From: Breviolum minutum Mf 1.05b.01
Lineage: Eukaryota; Sar; Dinophyceae; Suessiales; Symbiodiniaceae
Reading direction: 5' to 3'
Assembly: GCA_000507305.1 (NCBI GenBank)
Contig: DF239913.1
Coordinates: 88,653 to 152,652 of the forward strand
DNA length: 64,000 nt
Shown: in pieces, positions 27,101 through 36,956 of the stretch
Position numbering within the stretch: position 1 is the stretch's first letter
Layout of the letters: each line of letters begins with the position of its first letter
Notes under the pieces: generated by a model
What the model saw: only the letters and a program-made list of their open reading frames with translations
Told to the model about the DNA's origin: nothing
The model's database searches: none
Made by a program: the position numbers and the translations under genes

Positions 27101-30100
27101 AAAAAATTGGGTTCGGTGAATTGGTATGCAGTTTGCTACCAGATGAAGTTGGACGACGGAAATGGCAAAAATCTGGTTGGAAGTGACCGCGGGCCAAAAA
27201 TCTGGTTGGATCCCGTAAGGAATCAATGAAGTTCAACGAGGATTTTATTTGGAATATGACTTAATTCATTAAGCACGGCTTCAATGATTATTAATGGCTT
27301 GATGGAGTACCTGGGTGGGTGGCAGGGTGGTTTCAATTCTTCTTATTTTCACCCTTATTTTGGGGAAGATTACCTAGTTGACAAATATTTTCAGACAAGC
27401 TGCTCTTTTTATATAATCTGAAATGATTCGACCCTCCATTCTTTTCTGAGATTTGCAGGCATCACACAGTCGGACCTGTTGATCATCAACAAGGTGCCAT
27501 AGTTTTTTTGGAGGACAATTTCATATCCTTGTTTCTAGAGGCAACCCTAAATGATCATTAACCAATGGTTAATTTGCTATTACATTAAGGGGTGGAACCC
27601 CCAGGGTTTTTTTGGGGGGGTCCCTGCCTTTGATAGACTTTTTGCCGCTTGCCGTTGGGGGAGTCTTGCCGCTGTGGGATCATCCCAGTGAATTTGAAGA
27701 GGTGAAAGGAAACTAACATCGAAGATACACCCATTGTCCACTGAACCATGATTATGGGAAGGTGCCATAAAGCTTGATTTAAAAAGATGCTGCAAAAAAG
27801 GAACATCAGACTCGACAAGATTTGGCCGGAAAAATGGTCAGGTGTCAGTCTTCAACTGACTGTCGGTTGAATCTATGACCTTGCTTTTTCCTTTTTTTCC
27901 TTAATTGCCACTATTTGTATCTATTTGTTGGGAACGCAAAGCAAGTTTCAACAAACAAACGCAATCGAAGTTTGCAGGGATCATGAAATGACCCAGAATG
28001 GAAGGAGACGAAATCATGCAACTCTGTGGCACTGTCGAGGTGATTCTTGGTGATAAAAATCATTGGTCCCAAGGGGTCGTTGGAGCCATTGGAATCCATT
28101 GGACATGTTGGTGTCTTGAAGCACCTAGCCATCTACCTTTCAACTGTGTAAGCCAGTTGGCTGGATATCTGAACCATCCATTCACAGTGGCACTCTTAGC
28201 AGGTCGACCTGGCTCCTGCAGTGGGTGCTGATTTGGAGGTCATGAACCGCGATGCCAAGAAGAGACTTGTCATAGTGGTTGGGTGGACACCCAAAAAACA
28301 TCGTGAACACCCCAAGCAATTCATGATTTTACTGGAACCACCAATTATATTATCCAATTATAGTAATAGTAATACAATGTGGTTGGGCATATGAAGCAGC
28401 AATGTCCTTGGAACCACCAATCAACCAACCGATTAATGACATTATGAACCTTTCCTTTGAATCTTTCATTGAGAGTCATGAAGCCTGTCTTATCCTAACA
28501 TGGAAGCCTTAAAATGAGATAACTCGACTTCCTTTTTTGAAGCGCCTTTTTTTTCTGGTTAAATTTCTGGTTCCAACACCTTTGCAACTCTCCAGTCATA
28601 CCCGCAGAAAATCGAGAATGGTAAAACCGCTTTGGACATCTTGGAAATCATTCCCACAGGTGGGGTAAAAATCTGCCTTCTCCCTTCCTGCTTTCTTACC
28701 TGAAACTTAGAAAATGATACCCTAAAAGTTCGGAAATTACGTGGAAGAAAGCCTATAAAAAGGGGAGTAAAGGAAATCTGGCAAGTTCATAAAAATCGTT
28801 GGTGAAGACTCCTGGTGGGTTTGGTGAAAGATGGCATTCGCCAAGATTCGAATTTTTTGCAGCTTGTGCCATTGGGGGGTTTGGGACAGAAAACCCTCCA
28901 TGTGGCATTCTACTCGTCTAAGTGTTTCAAAGGGGATGCACCTTTCGGGAGATTGTCATGTTCGGAGACACCTTTTTATTACACCTAAAGTGGGCCAACC
29001 TTTGGTGATCCCTTACTTATACCTTTGAGCTAATCGCGGAACTGAAAATGTAGTCCACTAATTTTAAAATAAAAGTTAAACTTTTAGCAGGGACCTAAGA
29101 TTGATGATTTTATTCCTGTGAGATGCAGATCACAGGCGCACAATTTTGCCACTTGGATGACTGACTCTACTTGTGTGACGTTTGCACCTTAAGGCTTCTT
29201 TCTGTACGACATCAGGTGGTTACCACCTGAGCCCTCAGAAAAAACACCTTGAAAGTCCCATTCCATTCATTGTATTGCTGATTTCTGTTTCCTTTATCTA
29301 ATCCAACTCGCCGAAGTGGATCGACCAGGATTCCACAACACTTCTTTTAGAATACTCTTTTCTAGTTTTGGTATTTGGGGGGTAGTTATCACACGCAATT
29401 GGCGGTATATACATAAATCATATATTATACATGTTTTTGATTTATGTTTCATCATATATCATATTATCTCATATGTCATATATCATTATTTATATTTATC
29501 TCATACTAGATGTATATATAATATCACTTGTATCCCAGGTATGCTTACTTGCTCCCAGAACTACCCCCCAAGTTTGATTGGATTCAGTGAACTCTTCCAA
29601 GTGCCCTAGGATGAGAGGCCTTGGGCCTACGGTCCCTTGGCGCAACAATCCTTTCTGGAAGTCAAGCCTCGGCTTTCTATGGATAGTGGTTATAACTTGG
29701 ATAATTTGCTATTAGGGGATGACTTTTTTTTTCAGATTCTGCCATGGATTTCACTACTATGAAAAGTCACCAATCGGGTAAAATTTTGCTTGCTTCTTCC
29801 AACTATCAAAGCAGTTGCAAATCTAAGACCTTGAATACCTCCGAAAATATACAACAGTCGCCCTTCCTGAGCAAGGGGCAGGTGGTACGGCAGCTATGGT
29901 TGGAACATGTTGGGACTGGGTTCTGTAAGTACACACACCAAAACAAAAAAAAGGGAGCTAGTCCCTACCAAAAGAAGCCGGATCGTCTTCCACCTTTTTT
30001 GTAAAGAGGGGTCTTAAGTTGAGTCAAAATTGGCGACTGCCCCGAATGAAAAGTTGGATTTTTGGGTCCCCAACTTACTTCAGCCATCGCCATAGTCAGG

Positions 30101-30552
30101 CGATTCCGACTCAAAACTTGCGTTGTCAAGTCGGCCCTAGTGGTTACCTAAAATATCATAAAGTTGCCCCTCCTAAGATGGTAACATCCCCGGTTGCAAA
30201 AAAAAGCCTAAAGATGTACCTGGCTCCCTGGGGCATACGGGGTGTGGTTTCGCATCCCATTACGGAGCTGGGGGTAGCTGGCATCCTAGGAATGCTCCAC
30301 ACCCATCCTATACTTCTTTGACCAGATTCTTGAACAAAATTCATCTATGTTTGTGATGTTTAATGCGGACTAAGCAATTCCAAGTCCTTCACCTGCAATA
30401 TGATCTTCGCCATCACTCCATTTGCTGAGATCTTCGCGGCTGTGAAGCATGATCAAGGTGTACGCGAGATTGCCGGGCACATTCTTTCCGCTTGGGCACC
30501 TTGGGTTAAAGTGACCTCAGGCGGCCGCTCAATCCCCAGTTATGGTGCTTAA
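16088..30552 (+). CDS. ureG: Urease accessory GTPase UreG, 12 exons
   Basis: UreG is the cytosolic SIMIBI-class GTPase that delivers nickel to apo-urease with UreD, UreF and UreE. Exons: 16088-16154, 19102-19162, 19946-19987, 21031-21092, 22696-22764, 23287-23363, 25198-25260, 25705-25753, 27459-27493, 28203-28261, 29610-29631 and 30430-30552 (stop TAA). They total 729 nt in a single unbroken frame. In order the protein shows His-rich HHGGHGHSHD (residues 6-15 of the traced part), P-loop GPVGSGKT (37-44), VVTNDIFTRED, nickel motif CPH within ETGGCPHAAIRED (95-97), SGGDN (128-132), VIDVAGGDKVPRKGGPG and NKVD (174-177), then the C-terminal EIAGHILSAW. Length is close to the family's usual 200-250 residues, so the gene looks intact. 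Donors are mixed: GA at introns 1, 2, 4, 6 and 10, GC at intron 7, GT elsewhere. The first traced exon starts in phase 0 without a Met, so the start codon is upstream. The exon 1/2 join is the least certain. Confidence 0.9.
16622..16721. repeat. 100-bp palindromic MITE-like element
   Basis: The left arm (16622-16649, CCCCCGAAGATTAACATAGA...) matches the reverse complement of the right arm (16693-16721, ...CCATGTTAATCTTCCAGGGG) with few mismatches, around a short centre. The + strand reads through as NIEPENDDLEDDF, a string I recall as recurring in Symbiodiniaceae gene predictions, where it marks a dispersed repeat and not a protein family. It lies inside ureG intron 1. No target-site duplication could be defined by eye. 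Confidence 0.7.
17935..18300 (+). other. Open, coding-like stretch inside ureG intron 1
   Basis: Two overlapping + strand frames of about 110-125 codons are open here, with higher GC than the neighbouring intron DNA (for example GHTVILGALRKHGHILLTAV). No family is recognised. It could be a nested or alternative exon, or a decayed insertion. Intron 1 of ureG is the longest of the gene (about 2.9 kb), which fits an insertion. Confidence 0.25.
21121..21227. repeat. MITE-like inverted repeat in ureG intron 4
   Basis: The arms at 21121-21149 (ATGTGGGTGTTTCCAAAAAT...GGTACC) and 21201-21227 (GGTACCACTATTTTCGGAAA...) are imperfect inverted repeats flanking about 50 bp. The + strand translation contains VFPKIGVPQNG and DDLGVPLFSET, strings I recall as abundant read-through peptides in Symbiodiniaceae annotations. 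The element begins 28 bp after the 3' end of ureG exon 4, so it sits next to a GA donor. Confidence 0.75.
22880..23010. repeat. Decayed MITE-like repeat in ureG intron 5
   Basis: The + strand contains ALEDDLPFQQ followed by the ISGSSC frame. This is a degenerate version of the EDDFP-type dispersed repeat seen at 16622, with part of the inverted arm (TTCAGGTTCCAGC) preserved. Limits are approximate. Confidence 0.45.
24131..24185. repeat. (TATC)n microsatellite
   Basis: Around ten near-perfect CTAT/TATC units, with degenerate units continuing to about 24200. It lies in the 1.8-kb ureG intron 6. Confidence 0.9.
26617..26643. repeat. Perfect-stem hairpin in ureG intron 8
   Basis: GGATCCTGAGA, a 4-5 base loop, then TCTCAGGGATCC: an 11-bp stem with one bulge. 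A second near-palindrome (TGGGATTCGAAATCCCA) lies just upstream at about 26582-26598. Both are in intron DNA and may be foldback remnants. Confidence 0.6.
29610..29631 (+). other. ureG: 22-nt micro-exon of ureG
   Basis: After CCCTAG, the bases G ATG AGA GGC CTT GGG CCT ACG supply the conserved UreG stretch K-MRG-GPT that links the LEVMNRDAK segment to the IFAAVKH segment. A GT donor follows. Without it the frame and the conserved motif would be lost, so it is supported by both family conservation and phase. It is listed separately because exon finders will easily miss it. Confidence 0.8.
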
Positions 30553-33500
30553 AAGTCAAGGACCTTGGACGCGATTTTCTCCAAATGTCCTAGAAACAAG
30601 ATCTGGTTGAATAGTTTTGTTCATCCACAGTTGAAAACTTTGATGCAAACTCAGCAAGCAGCTGAACGACATAGGGTCACAAGAAGTAGATAGAGAGGTA
30701 AAATCATAAACACTGCACCAGGTGCCACTTGCCGGTTTAAAGTTTATTTACAGTAGTTTTATTTTGCCTTTGTTTATGCTTCCTTTCCCATTTTCGCAGG
30801 TGGCTGAAAATGACTTGATTTGCCAATGCATCATTTATATGGGCCTACTAGGCCTACTAGCACAGGGGCTTCAATGATTATCTCTCAGCCTTCTGATTCA
30901 GGGGATGGGAACCCCCTTTATGTCCCACACTGATTTCGGCGGGGTTTCTAATAGCATGATCCTGCCTGGAATGAAACGCATACTGCCGGGTTTGCAGTCC
31001 GATAAAGATTCACCTAGGATGTTCGTGAACGTTGAAACTTTGAACAAGTCCATCAGATCTTACTTGTACCAACACACCTTTGGAGCATACACTTCCGCTA
31101 TTTTTATTGAAGTTTCCCTTTGTCCTCACTTTGGGTTAGTTTCTCTTGGAACAAACCATTGATATTGGGGGCAGTTCCAAAAAACCCGGTTTCAGCAAAA
31201 GTTTGAGGATTTGGAATTTTTGAGACATTTTGGGGAGCTGTTAGGGGATGGCCATTGGGTATGTTGATGGACCCTGTTAGGTCAACTTCAACATGATGTT
31301 CTTTTCCACCATTGGAATATAAATGTCATGAAATCCCAAATGCAGATGGAGCATTTTGGTGTTACATATGATTTTTTGGGTGTACATGGGCATGCCGGAA
31401 CTGAATTAGGTTGATTTCTCCCCTGTCGGCGAAGGAATGTGGGTAGTTGGGTGCTTTGTGGATATCTTAGATGTCGACAAGGATTCTAAATGAGCGATGA
31501 CATAAAACCGGTGGGGGGGAATACCCATCCTCCCAATCATGGTTCCGTGAAAAAATTGGCCATGTTCTGGCCAGGAACAGTGGTGCTATAACGACTTTTC
31601 ATTCCCACTGCCCTGAAATTCTGGACATTCCTTCCCCGGAAAACCTTGAGATTTCGATTTCGGAGGTCAGAGGCGGTACAACTGAGTATGGCTGGAAATC
31701 CGGCTAACCACCTGGGATGTGAAAAAACCCTGTAAATCATGGGACAAACTACCTACCAACTGGTGCAGGATTTCGATCAGGAACAGTAGCACTTCCTATG
31801 AAACATGTCTAGAATGTTTCCGTGCAATTTTTTGTTGACTTTGGGCCGTGTGAAAACATGGGAAAACGCCAAGGAAATGGCCACGGGCGGCACCAAGATC
31901 ACAGAGTAGAGCTGTGCAGCTGGAGAAGTGTTCATTTTTTAGATATTCCTAGAGTGTGTTTAAAGGATGAACATAATTGTTTGGTAAAACTGTTGGGATC
32001 CCATCTTCGTAAAAAGATTCCATCCCTGTTAGATAGAAATTTGTGGATTCAATTCAAATGCTTAGTATAAGTCTTTCCCCCACCAGGATGATGTGTAATA
32101 TGTTTTTCTAGGGAATTGCAAACCTAAACCCTCATTTCCCACTGTTGCTGGGAAGGGTTCCACATCACAAAGTATACCCAAAACTAAAACCCTCATTTTT
32201 GTTAGTACTCCATGTCCATACCACCCCTTACTAACCATTGATCCCCAAGCCTTTTGGGATATTTCAGTAGCATGGAGTCACCCTTTGTTGTCGGAAGGTT
32301 CGAAGGTTATATGATCCCAGACGCACCGTTTTCCAGAAGCAGAAAGGCATTGAAGCCAGTCAATCATTTCAAGGTTTCATGGTCCCGAAGATTTCTCCTC
32401 ACCATCCACCGTCAGCACTCAATGTAAACCATCGAAGGAAAAAAATCCCCTATCATCCAGCCGGTGTGATGAACTTGGATTTGTTTCAAGCGATTTTTAC
32501 GTTTTAGGCACATCGACATTTGCAAAAAGAGGTGGCACTTGTTCCAACCTTGGAACAAGCAAAAATCTAAGTGAAATATAGTGAAATGGGATATGATGCG
32601 ACAAAGCGCTATCGCCGTTATCGCTCGAAACGCGAAAGAAAACATCTGACAAGGCGGTTTTTTTTGTCTCGGTTTCAAATCAAAAGTTATGACTTGTGGG
32701 AACCCTACAACGTTCCGACACTTCCAACCACAGCTGCGAAGAAAATCAAGTAGTAATCAGGGTTCGCTAAACATGTCCCTTTTTTGTTTCTTGTTTTGAA
32801 TTCAACATCATCCCAAAATGAGCCAAAAATGCTGGTTGTTTCCACCTGTTTTTGTGATGTTTAGAGGGGAGGAATACAGCAAACCCTGATACGTTTATTA
32901 CAAAACAAGACCAACCACAAGTTGAAAGCCTGGAGAGAAAAGGAGAACTTTGTGAGTTTAGTGGTTGCACATGGCGGCCTGGCGGGAAAAAAACTCTGTC
33001 AAGATTCCGCCACTCTTCGTAGAGTGAGAAGCAATGTGTTTTTTCTCGAACCTCTTGTCAAAGATGTCTGATTTCAAAAAAAGAAACCTCAAGGGACAGT
33101 ATTTGGCATGTGTTTCAAAACTAAACAAAAGACTACTGCATGTCCAAGATTCACATAGCTTTTGGTCGTTGAGCTCGGTGGTTTCCATCGTGTTGAGTTT
33201 GACAAAATCTGCCAAGCAGTTCATAGAGTAACTAAGCGAAACCTACAAATGATGGTGAGTTGATGATTTTCAAGTTCGGAGTCTTTGCTTCCAGGGTGGA
33301 ACAGCAGTTTCAAGTGGTTACAGGTGGTTCAAGCCGTTGGTTTTTGAGGGGTGTAAAGCTACAGTGTTTTCTTCGTGTTGCCCACCACCCAACAAAGCGA
33401 TGTTGAAAGACCTCCCTCAGAGAATCTCAGTGGGTTGATTGTAGGATCATTGGATCGGAGCGGTAAAAAAACTGGTCACCCGTGGTGTAACTTGCCTTTT

Positions 33501-34839
33501 GAAAGGTGGAGTGATGAATCTTCACCATGCCATGTATCAATAGGAATCTCATGAAAGCTCACCATTTTGAAGGGTTCTCGATCCACCCCTACGTTTTTCT
33601 GAAACTTCCCGAACCACAAAAGCCGCTGGCAAGTCCAAAAACCCGAATTTGAGGCCTGGCGCTCCCTCGTTGGGAGCCTGGGAGGATGGCACTGGTGAGA
33701 ATTTTGTGCCCCAACAAATTACAGCATTAATATTAACTACAGTAGGTGTTTGTTTTTGAAAGATCTTTGATCTTTTAGACCTTTCAAAACTTGAGGAAGT
33801 AAATAGTCCAATTTTGACCGAGAAAAACACGGTTCGGTCGATGAAAATGGCCGATTAATGATGGGTGATCCGTGCTGGCCGGCTATGGTATTTTTATCGA
33901 AAAAAATACCCTGCAGATCTAGTCTAGCCAACAGATTTTTATGCTTCCAAAATGTTTGGTCCAAAGTAATTTTGAGTGACCTAGCTAACTCATGTGAGGA
34001 ATGAAAAAAAAGCAAGAGCTGCTTGTTTTGGGGTGATTTGCCTAGAACAGGTGAACCAGCCAAGGAACCGTTGGAAAGCAACGACCTCACATGCGAACTC
34101 GCCCCGCCAAAAAAAGTGCCATTCTGTGATTATTTTCAAGAAATCGAACTTCAGCAATGGGAAACATCAATCCCCCAGCAATTTATTCATAAGATATAAT
34201 CTTTGATTCTATTTTCTACCAATGATAGATCACTATCTCTTTGTTTTCCCGAGGCCACAGCCTCCCAAGGTGGGTGATACAAAACGAATCACCTGGGAGT
34301 GGCATGTTGTGTGGGGCTCGTTCCAAAACATCGACACGAAAAATTGATGTCCAAATGACCCATCCATTAATTTGAATATCTTTTTGTGTATTTGGTGTAT
34401 TTTTGTTTTTCAGGTGGGTAAAGGGTAACAGGATTCTCCAAGTGGCATTTTATTTTATATGAGCATCTGATATAGGAGGTATCTATTGCTTTGGAGACAC
34501 AACAGCCACCGTTCGCCAGTGCGATTGTCAGCACCGAAAGAAAAACCATCCAGAAAGGGGTGAGCTGTAGGGACATCTGATGACGCTAGCCGCTAGAGAG
34601 AGAGAGAGAAAGCAGAAAAGCAAAAAATAACCATGCTTAAGGGTGGGGATGATTGACCAGTCATTCACATTGGATTATTTCCCCATGTTTTTTGCAACAA
34701 GTTCCAAAAATATCTGAGAAACCACCAAGTTCCATGCTGTTTTTTGGTTCAATGTGAAAGGCCAGTAATGATCTTCAGATTCAAAAATCCAAATCCTTTT
34801 ACTTGGCCGCCTTCAACACTTTTTGTCGGGGAAGTTCCA

Positions 34840-34860
34840 TGTTGTTGTTTTTGTTGCTGT

Positions 34861-34927
<67 letters not shown>

Positions 34928-35030
34928 GCTGTTGCTGTTGCTGTTGCTGTTGTTGTTGTTGTCGTTGTCGTTGTTGTTGTTGTTGTCGTCGTCGTCGTCG
35001 TCGTCGTCGTTGTTGTTGTTGTTGTTGTAT
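34840..35030. repeat. Interrupted GTT/GCT/GTC trinucleotide repeat
   Basis: About 190 bp of GTT units with regular GCT and GTC interruptions in blocks (GTTGCT blocks, pure GTT blocks, then a CGT run near 34985-35010). It is open in several frames on both strands, giving artefactual poly-Leu, poly-Cys, poly-Gln or poly-Asn ORFs. It is best read as an expanded, then mutated, microsatellite. Confidence 0.9.
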
Positions 35031-35194
35031 CTTGCTGTTGAAGGACAAGAATTGGCCAACCGGTTGATATGGTGAATACCCCAGCAATGCCTGCAGAATT
35101 ACAACAATCGAACAGCTAAATTCGCAGTTCTGAATTTCACCGGTATGTTGGAATCTTTGGGAGCACCTCAGATTCGTGGTCAACGACGGCCCGT

Positions 35195-35331
35195 GTGTTC
35201 TGTTGCCTTGAGGCTGTTTTAGAACGCATGGCTGAACACGAGCGAAAGCAACAAGAGTCCGGAGCGCTCAGAGGGGTGATGAAAAGACCGTTCAGGCAAC
35301 CCAGGAAACCACTGGTTGGTCCCTACCAAGC
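35195..35331 (+). CDS. Exon-like segment, charged helix, unidentified
   Basis: An open frame with coding-like composition encodes FCCLEAVLERMAEHERKQQE followed by a basic stretch (MKRPFRQPRKP). A candidate donor is the GT of ACTG|GTTGG. There is no recognised domain and no traced neighbouring exon. Confidence 0.3.
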
Positions 35332-36933
35332 TTACCTGCTTTTACATATATATGTAAGCATAGATACACGTACATGTAGCCGGATATCTGCAACATCAAC
35401 AATAGCATCAAGTATCCGAACACGCCTATTCCTTAGCAACAGAACTCACCACCTTGTCTCCCAAAACCCTTTCTTCCATGCCTTCCCGTTCCCCTGCTGA
35501 GGAAAGTCGCTGAAACGAAGGCAGGTGTCGCAGCCAAAGTGAGATGTTCGTTGTGTGTCAAGAAATGCTGTCCAGGCCACATCACCTAAAGTGAAGTTAT
35601 GGTTTTTTACCCCCTGAAAAAAGCGAAGTTTCCTTTCGGCTCCGTTGGATTTTTTTGCAATTCTTTATCCACTGGGGGTTTGGTTGGTTGGAAAGATTCG
35701 GTTGTGGGTAATTGTTAACCCCCCAGGTTGATTCGGGTAGATTCCACATGATTCCACATTTTTGCTCCAAGATTTTTGTTGGATCCTGTTTCCAAGCCAT
35801 GGGGGAAATGACGGTCCAAAAAAATCTGGCCAAATTATAGCGACCTCACACGACCTCACCCCAAATGGTGGTTTAGAAAGGGAAATCCCCTCATTTCAGG
35901 GAAACCTTGGTTGGTGAAATATTATAATTTGGCCAGAAAAAATGTCCAATTGAACGATTTGCATGACTCGATTCTTAAACAAATGGATTTTAAAAAAAAA
36001 CAAAGAGAACACCAACTACAGCAGAAAGTTTTGGAGTTGTTTTTGACAGTGAGTTTGTCCGTTGCCGATGCCAGTTCCTAGCTAGGGGATGTTGAGATAG
36101 TGGAAGTCTATTGTTCCAACTTTGGAGTTTTGTTGTTTTTGACGGTGAATTTGTGGTGGATCCTCACATAAGGTGTAGGTTCTTACCTTCCAAATAGATG
36201 GAAGCACCAGGAATGCAACTTTTTGCGGAAGGACGTTGTCGTGATTTGTGGAGTTGGGGGAGACCATCTTGGATGTAGCTAACCTTTGAAGCGTTGCTTG
36301 TTAAGGGTATGTTTTTTGGGGGATGTTTGCTCAATACGAAAAACATTGAAAAACTCTGTTTGGGCGGGTTGAAGGAGCTATATAGCTTCAGAAGAAACTT
36401 CCCCTGGAAGTTGATTTCTGCTGTAGTGGGTGATCATGAAAATTTGGGGTTCTTCCGGTAGAACTTCTAGAAACAAAGGTTCCGTTTTTCGTAGTTCAGA
36501 ATCTGGAGGAAGAAAAGTTGAGGTTAACAATTTTTTCTCACCAAACATACCAAACTACCAGGTCGTTTTTGACCTCCCAAATTTAGAATTGGCCTGAAAA
36601 CTCGATCAATCATCAACAGCAGAAGCATGATTCGCGACTTCTCGCGGATGCTCCTTTGAACCACTTCGGGGTGAATCCGCGAAATCGGGGGGGGGACAAA
36701 ATGCTTGTTGAATTGCCATACCCAACGCAACATTGTAAAAAATAAAATAAAAGTCATCTCAACTTTGCTTTGCAGAAGGGTATATAATCGGTTAAATCCC
36801 TTACATTTTTTTGAGTTTTTGTTGTTTTTTTTGTTGAGATTTTTCGGTGTATATTGAAAGTATTATTATATATATATATCAATTTCTTATTGGGAGTGGA
36901 TCCTTTGCAATTTGAGAGTGGGTCTCTAAAAAA

Positions 36934-36954
36934 GTGCAGCCATTTTGGCTGAAA
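36934..36954 (+). promoter_or_regulatory. Relict dinoflagellate spliced-leader sequence
   Basis: The sequence GTGCAGCCATTTTGGCTGAAA shares an exact 13-base core, AGCCATTTTGGCT (36938-36950), and a following AA with the conserved dinoflagellate spliced leader CCGTAGCCATTTTGGCTCAAG. It ends a few bases before the ATG at 36957. Genomic copies of the leader just upstream of coding sequence are known relics of mRNA that was reverse transcribed and reinserted. Such a match is improbable by chance in 64 kb and its position is the expected one. Confidence 0.7.
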
Positions 36955-36956
36955 CT

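Larger units (their letters stand above)
30553..36933. other. Spacer between ureG and the compact gene island
   Basis: No recognisable gene. It holds a few open, coding-like segments: about 30905-31160, 31840-31910 (VKTWENAKEMATGGTKITE), 32562-32750 (basic: ATKRYRRYRSKRERKHLTRR) and 35195-35331 (LERMAEHERKQQESGALRG). It also holds a trinucleotide repeat (34840-35030), a GAGAGAGA run (34597-34610) and AT-rich stretches. The exon-like pieces could be fragments of a further gene, but I see no family signature. Confidence 0.5.

Noticed and set aside
34744..35183. ORFs of poly-Cys, poly-Leu, poly-Val (+) and poly-Gln, poly-Asn (-)
   Set aside because: They are all frames of one trinucleotide microsatellite and have no conserved flanking exon or domain.
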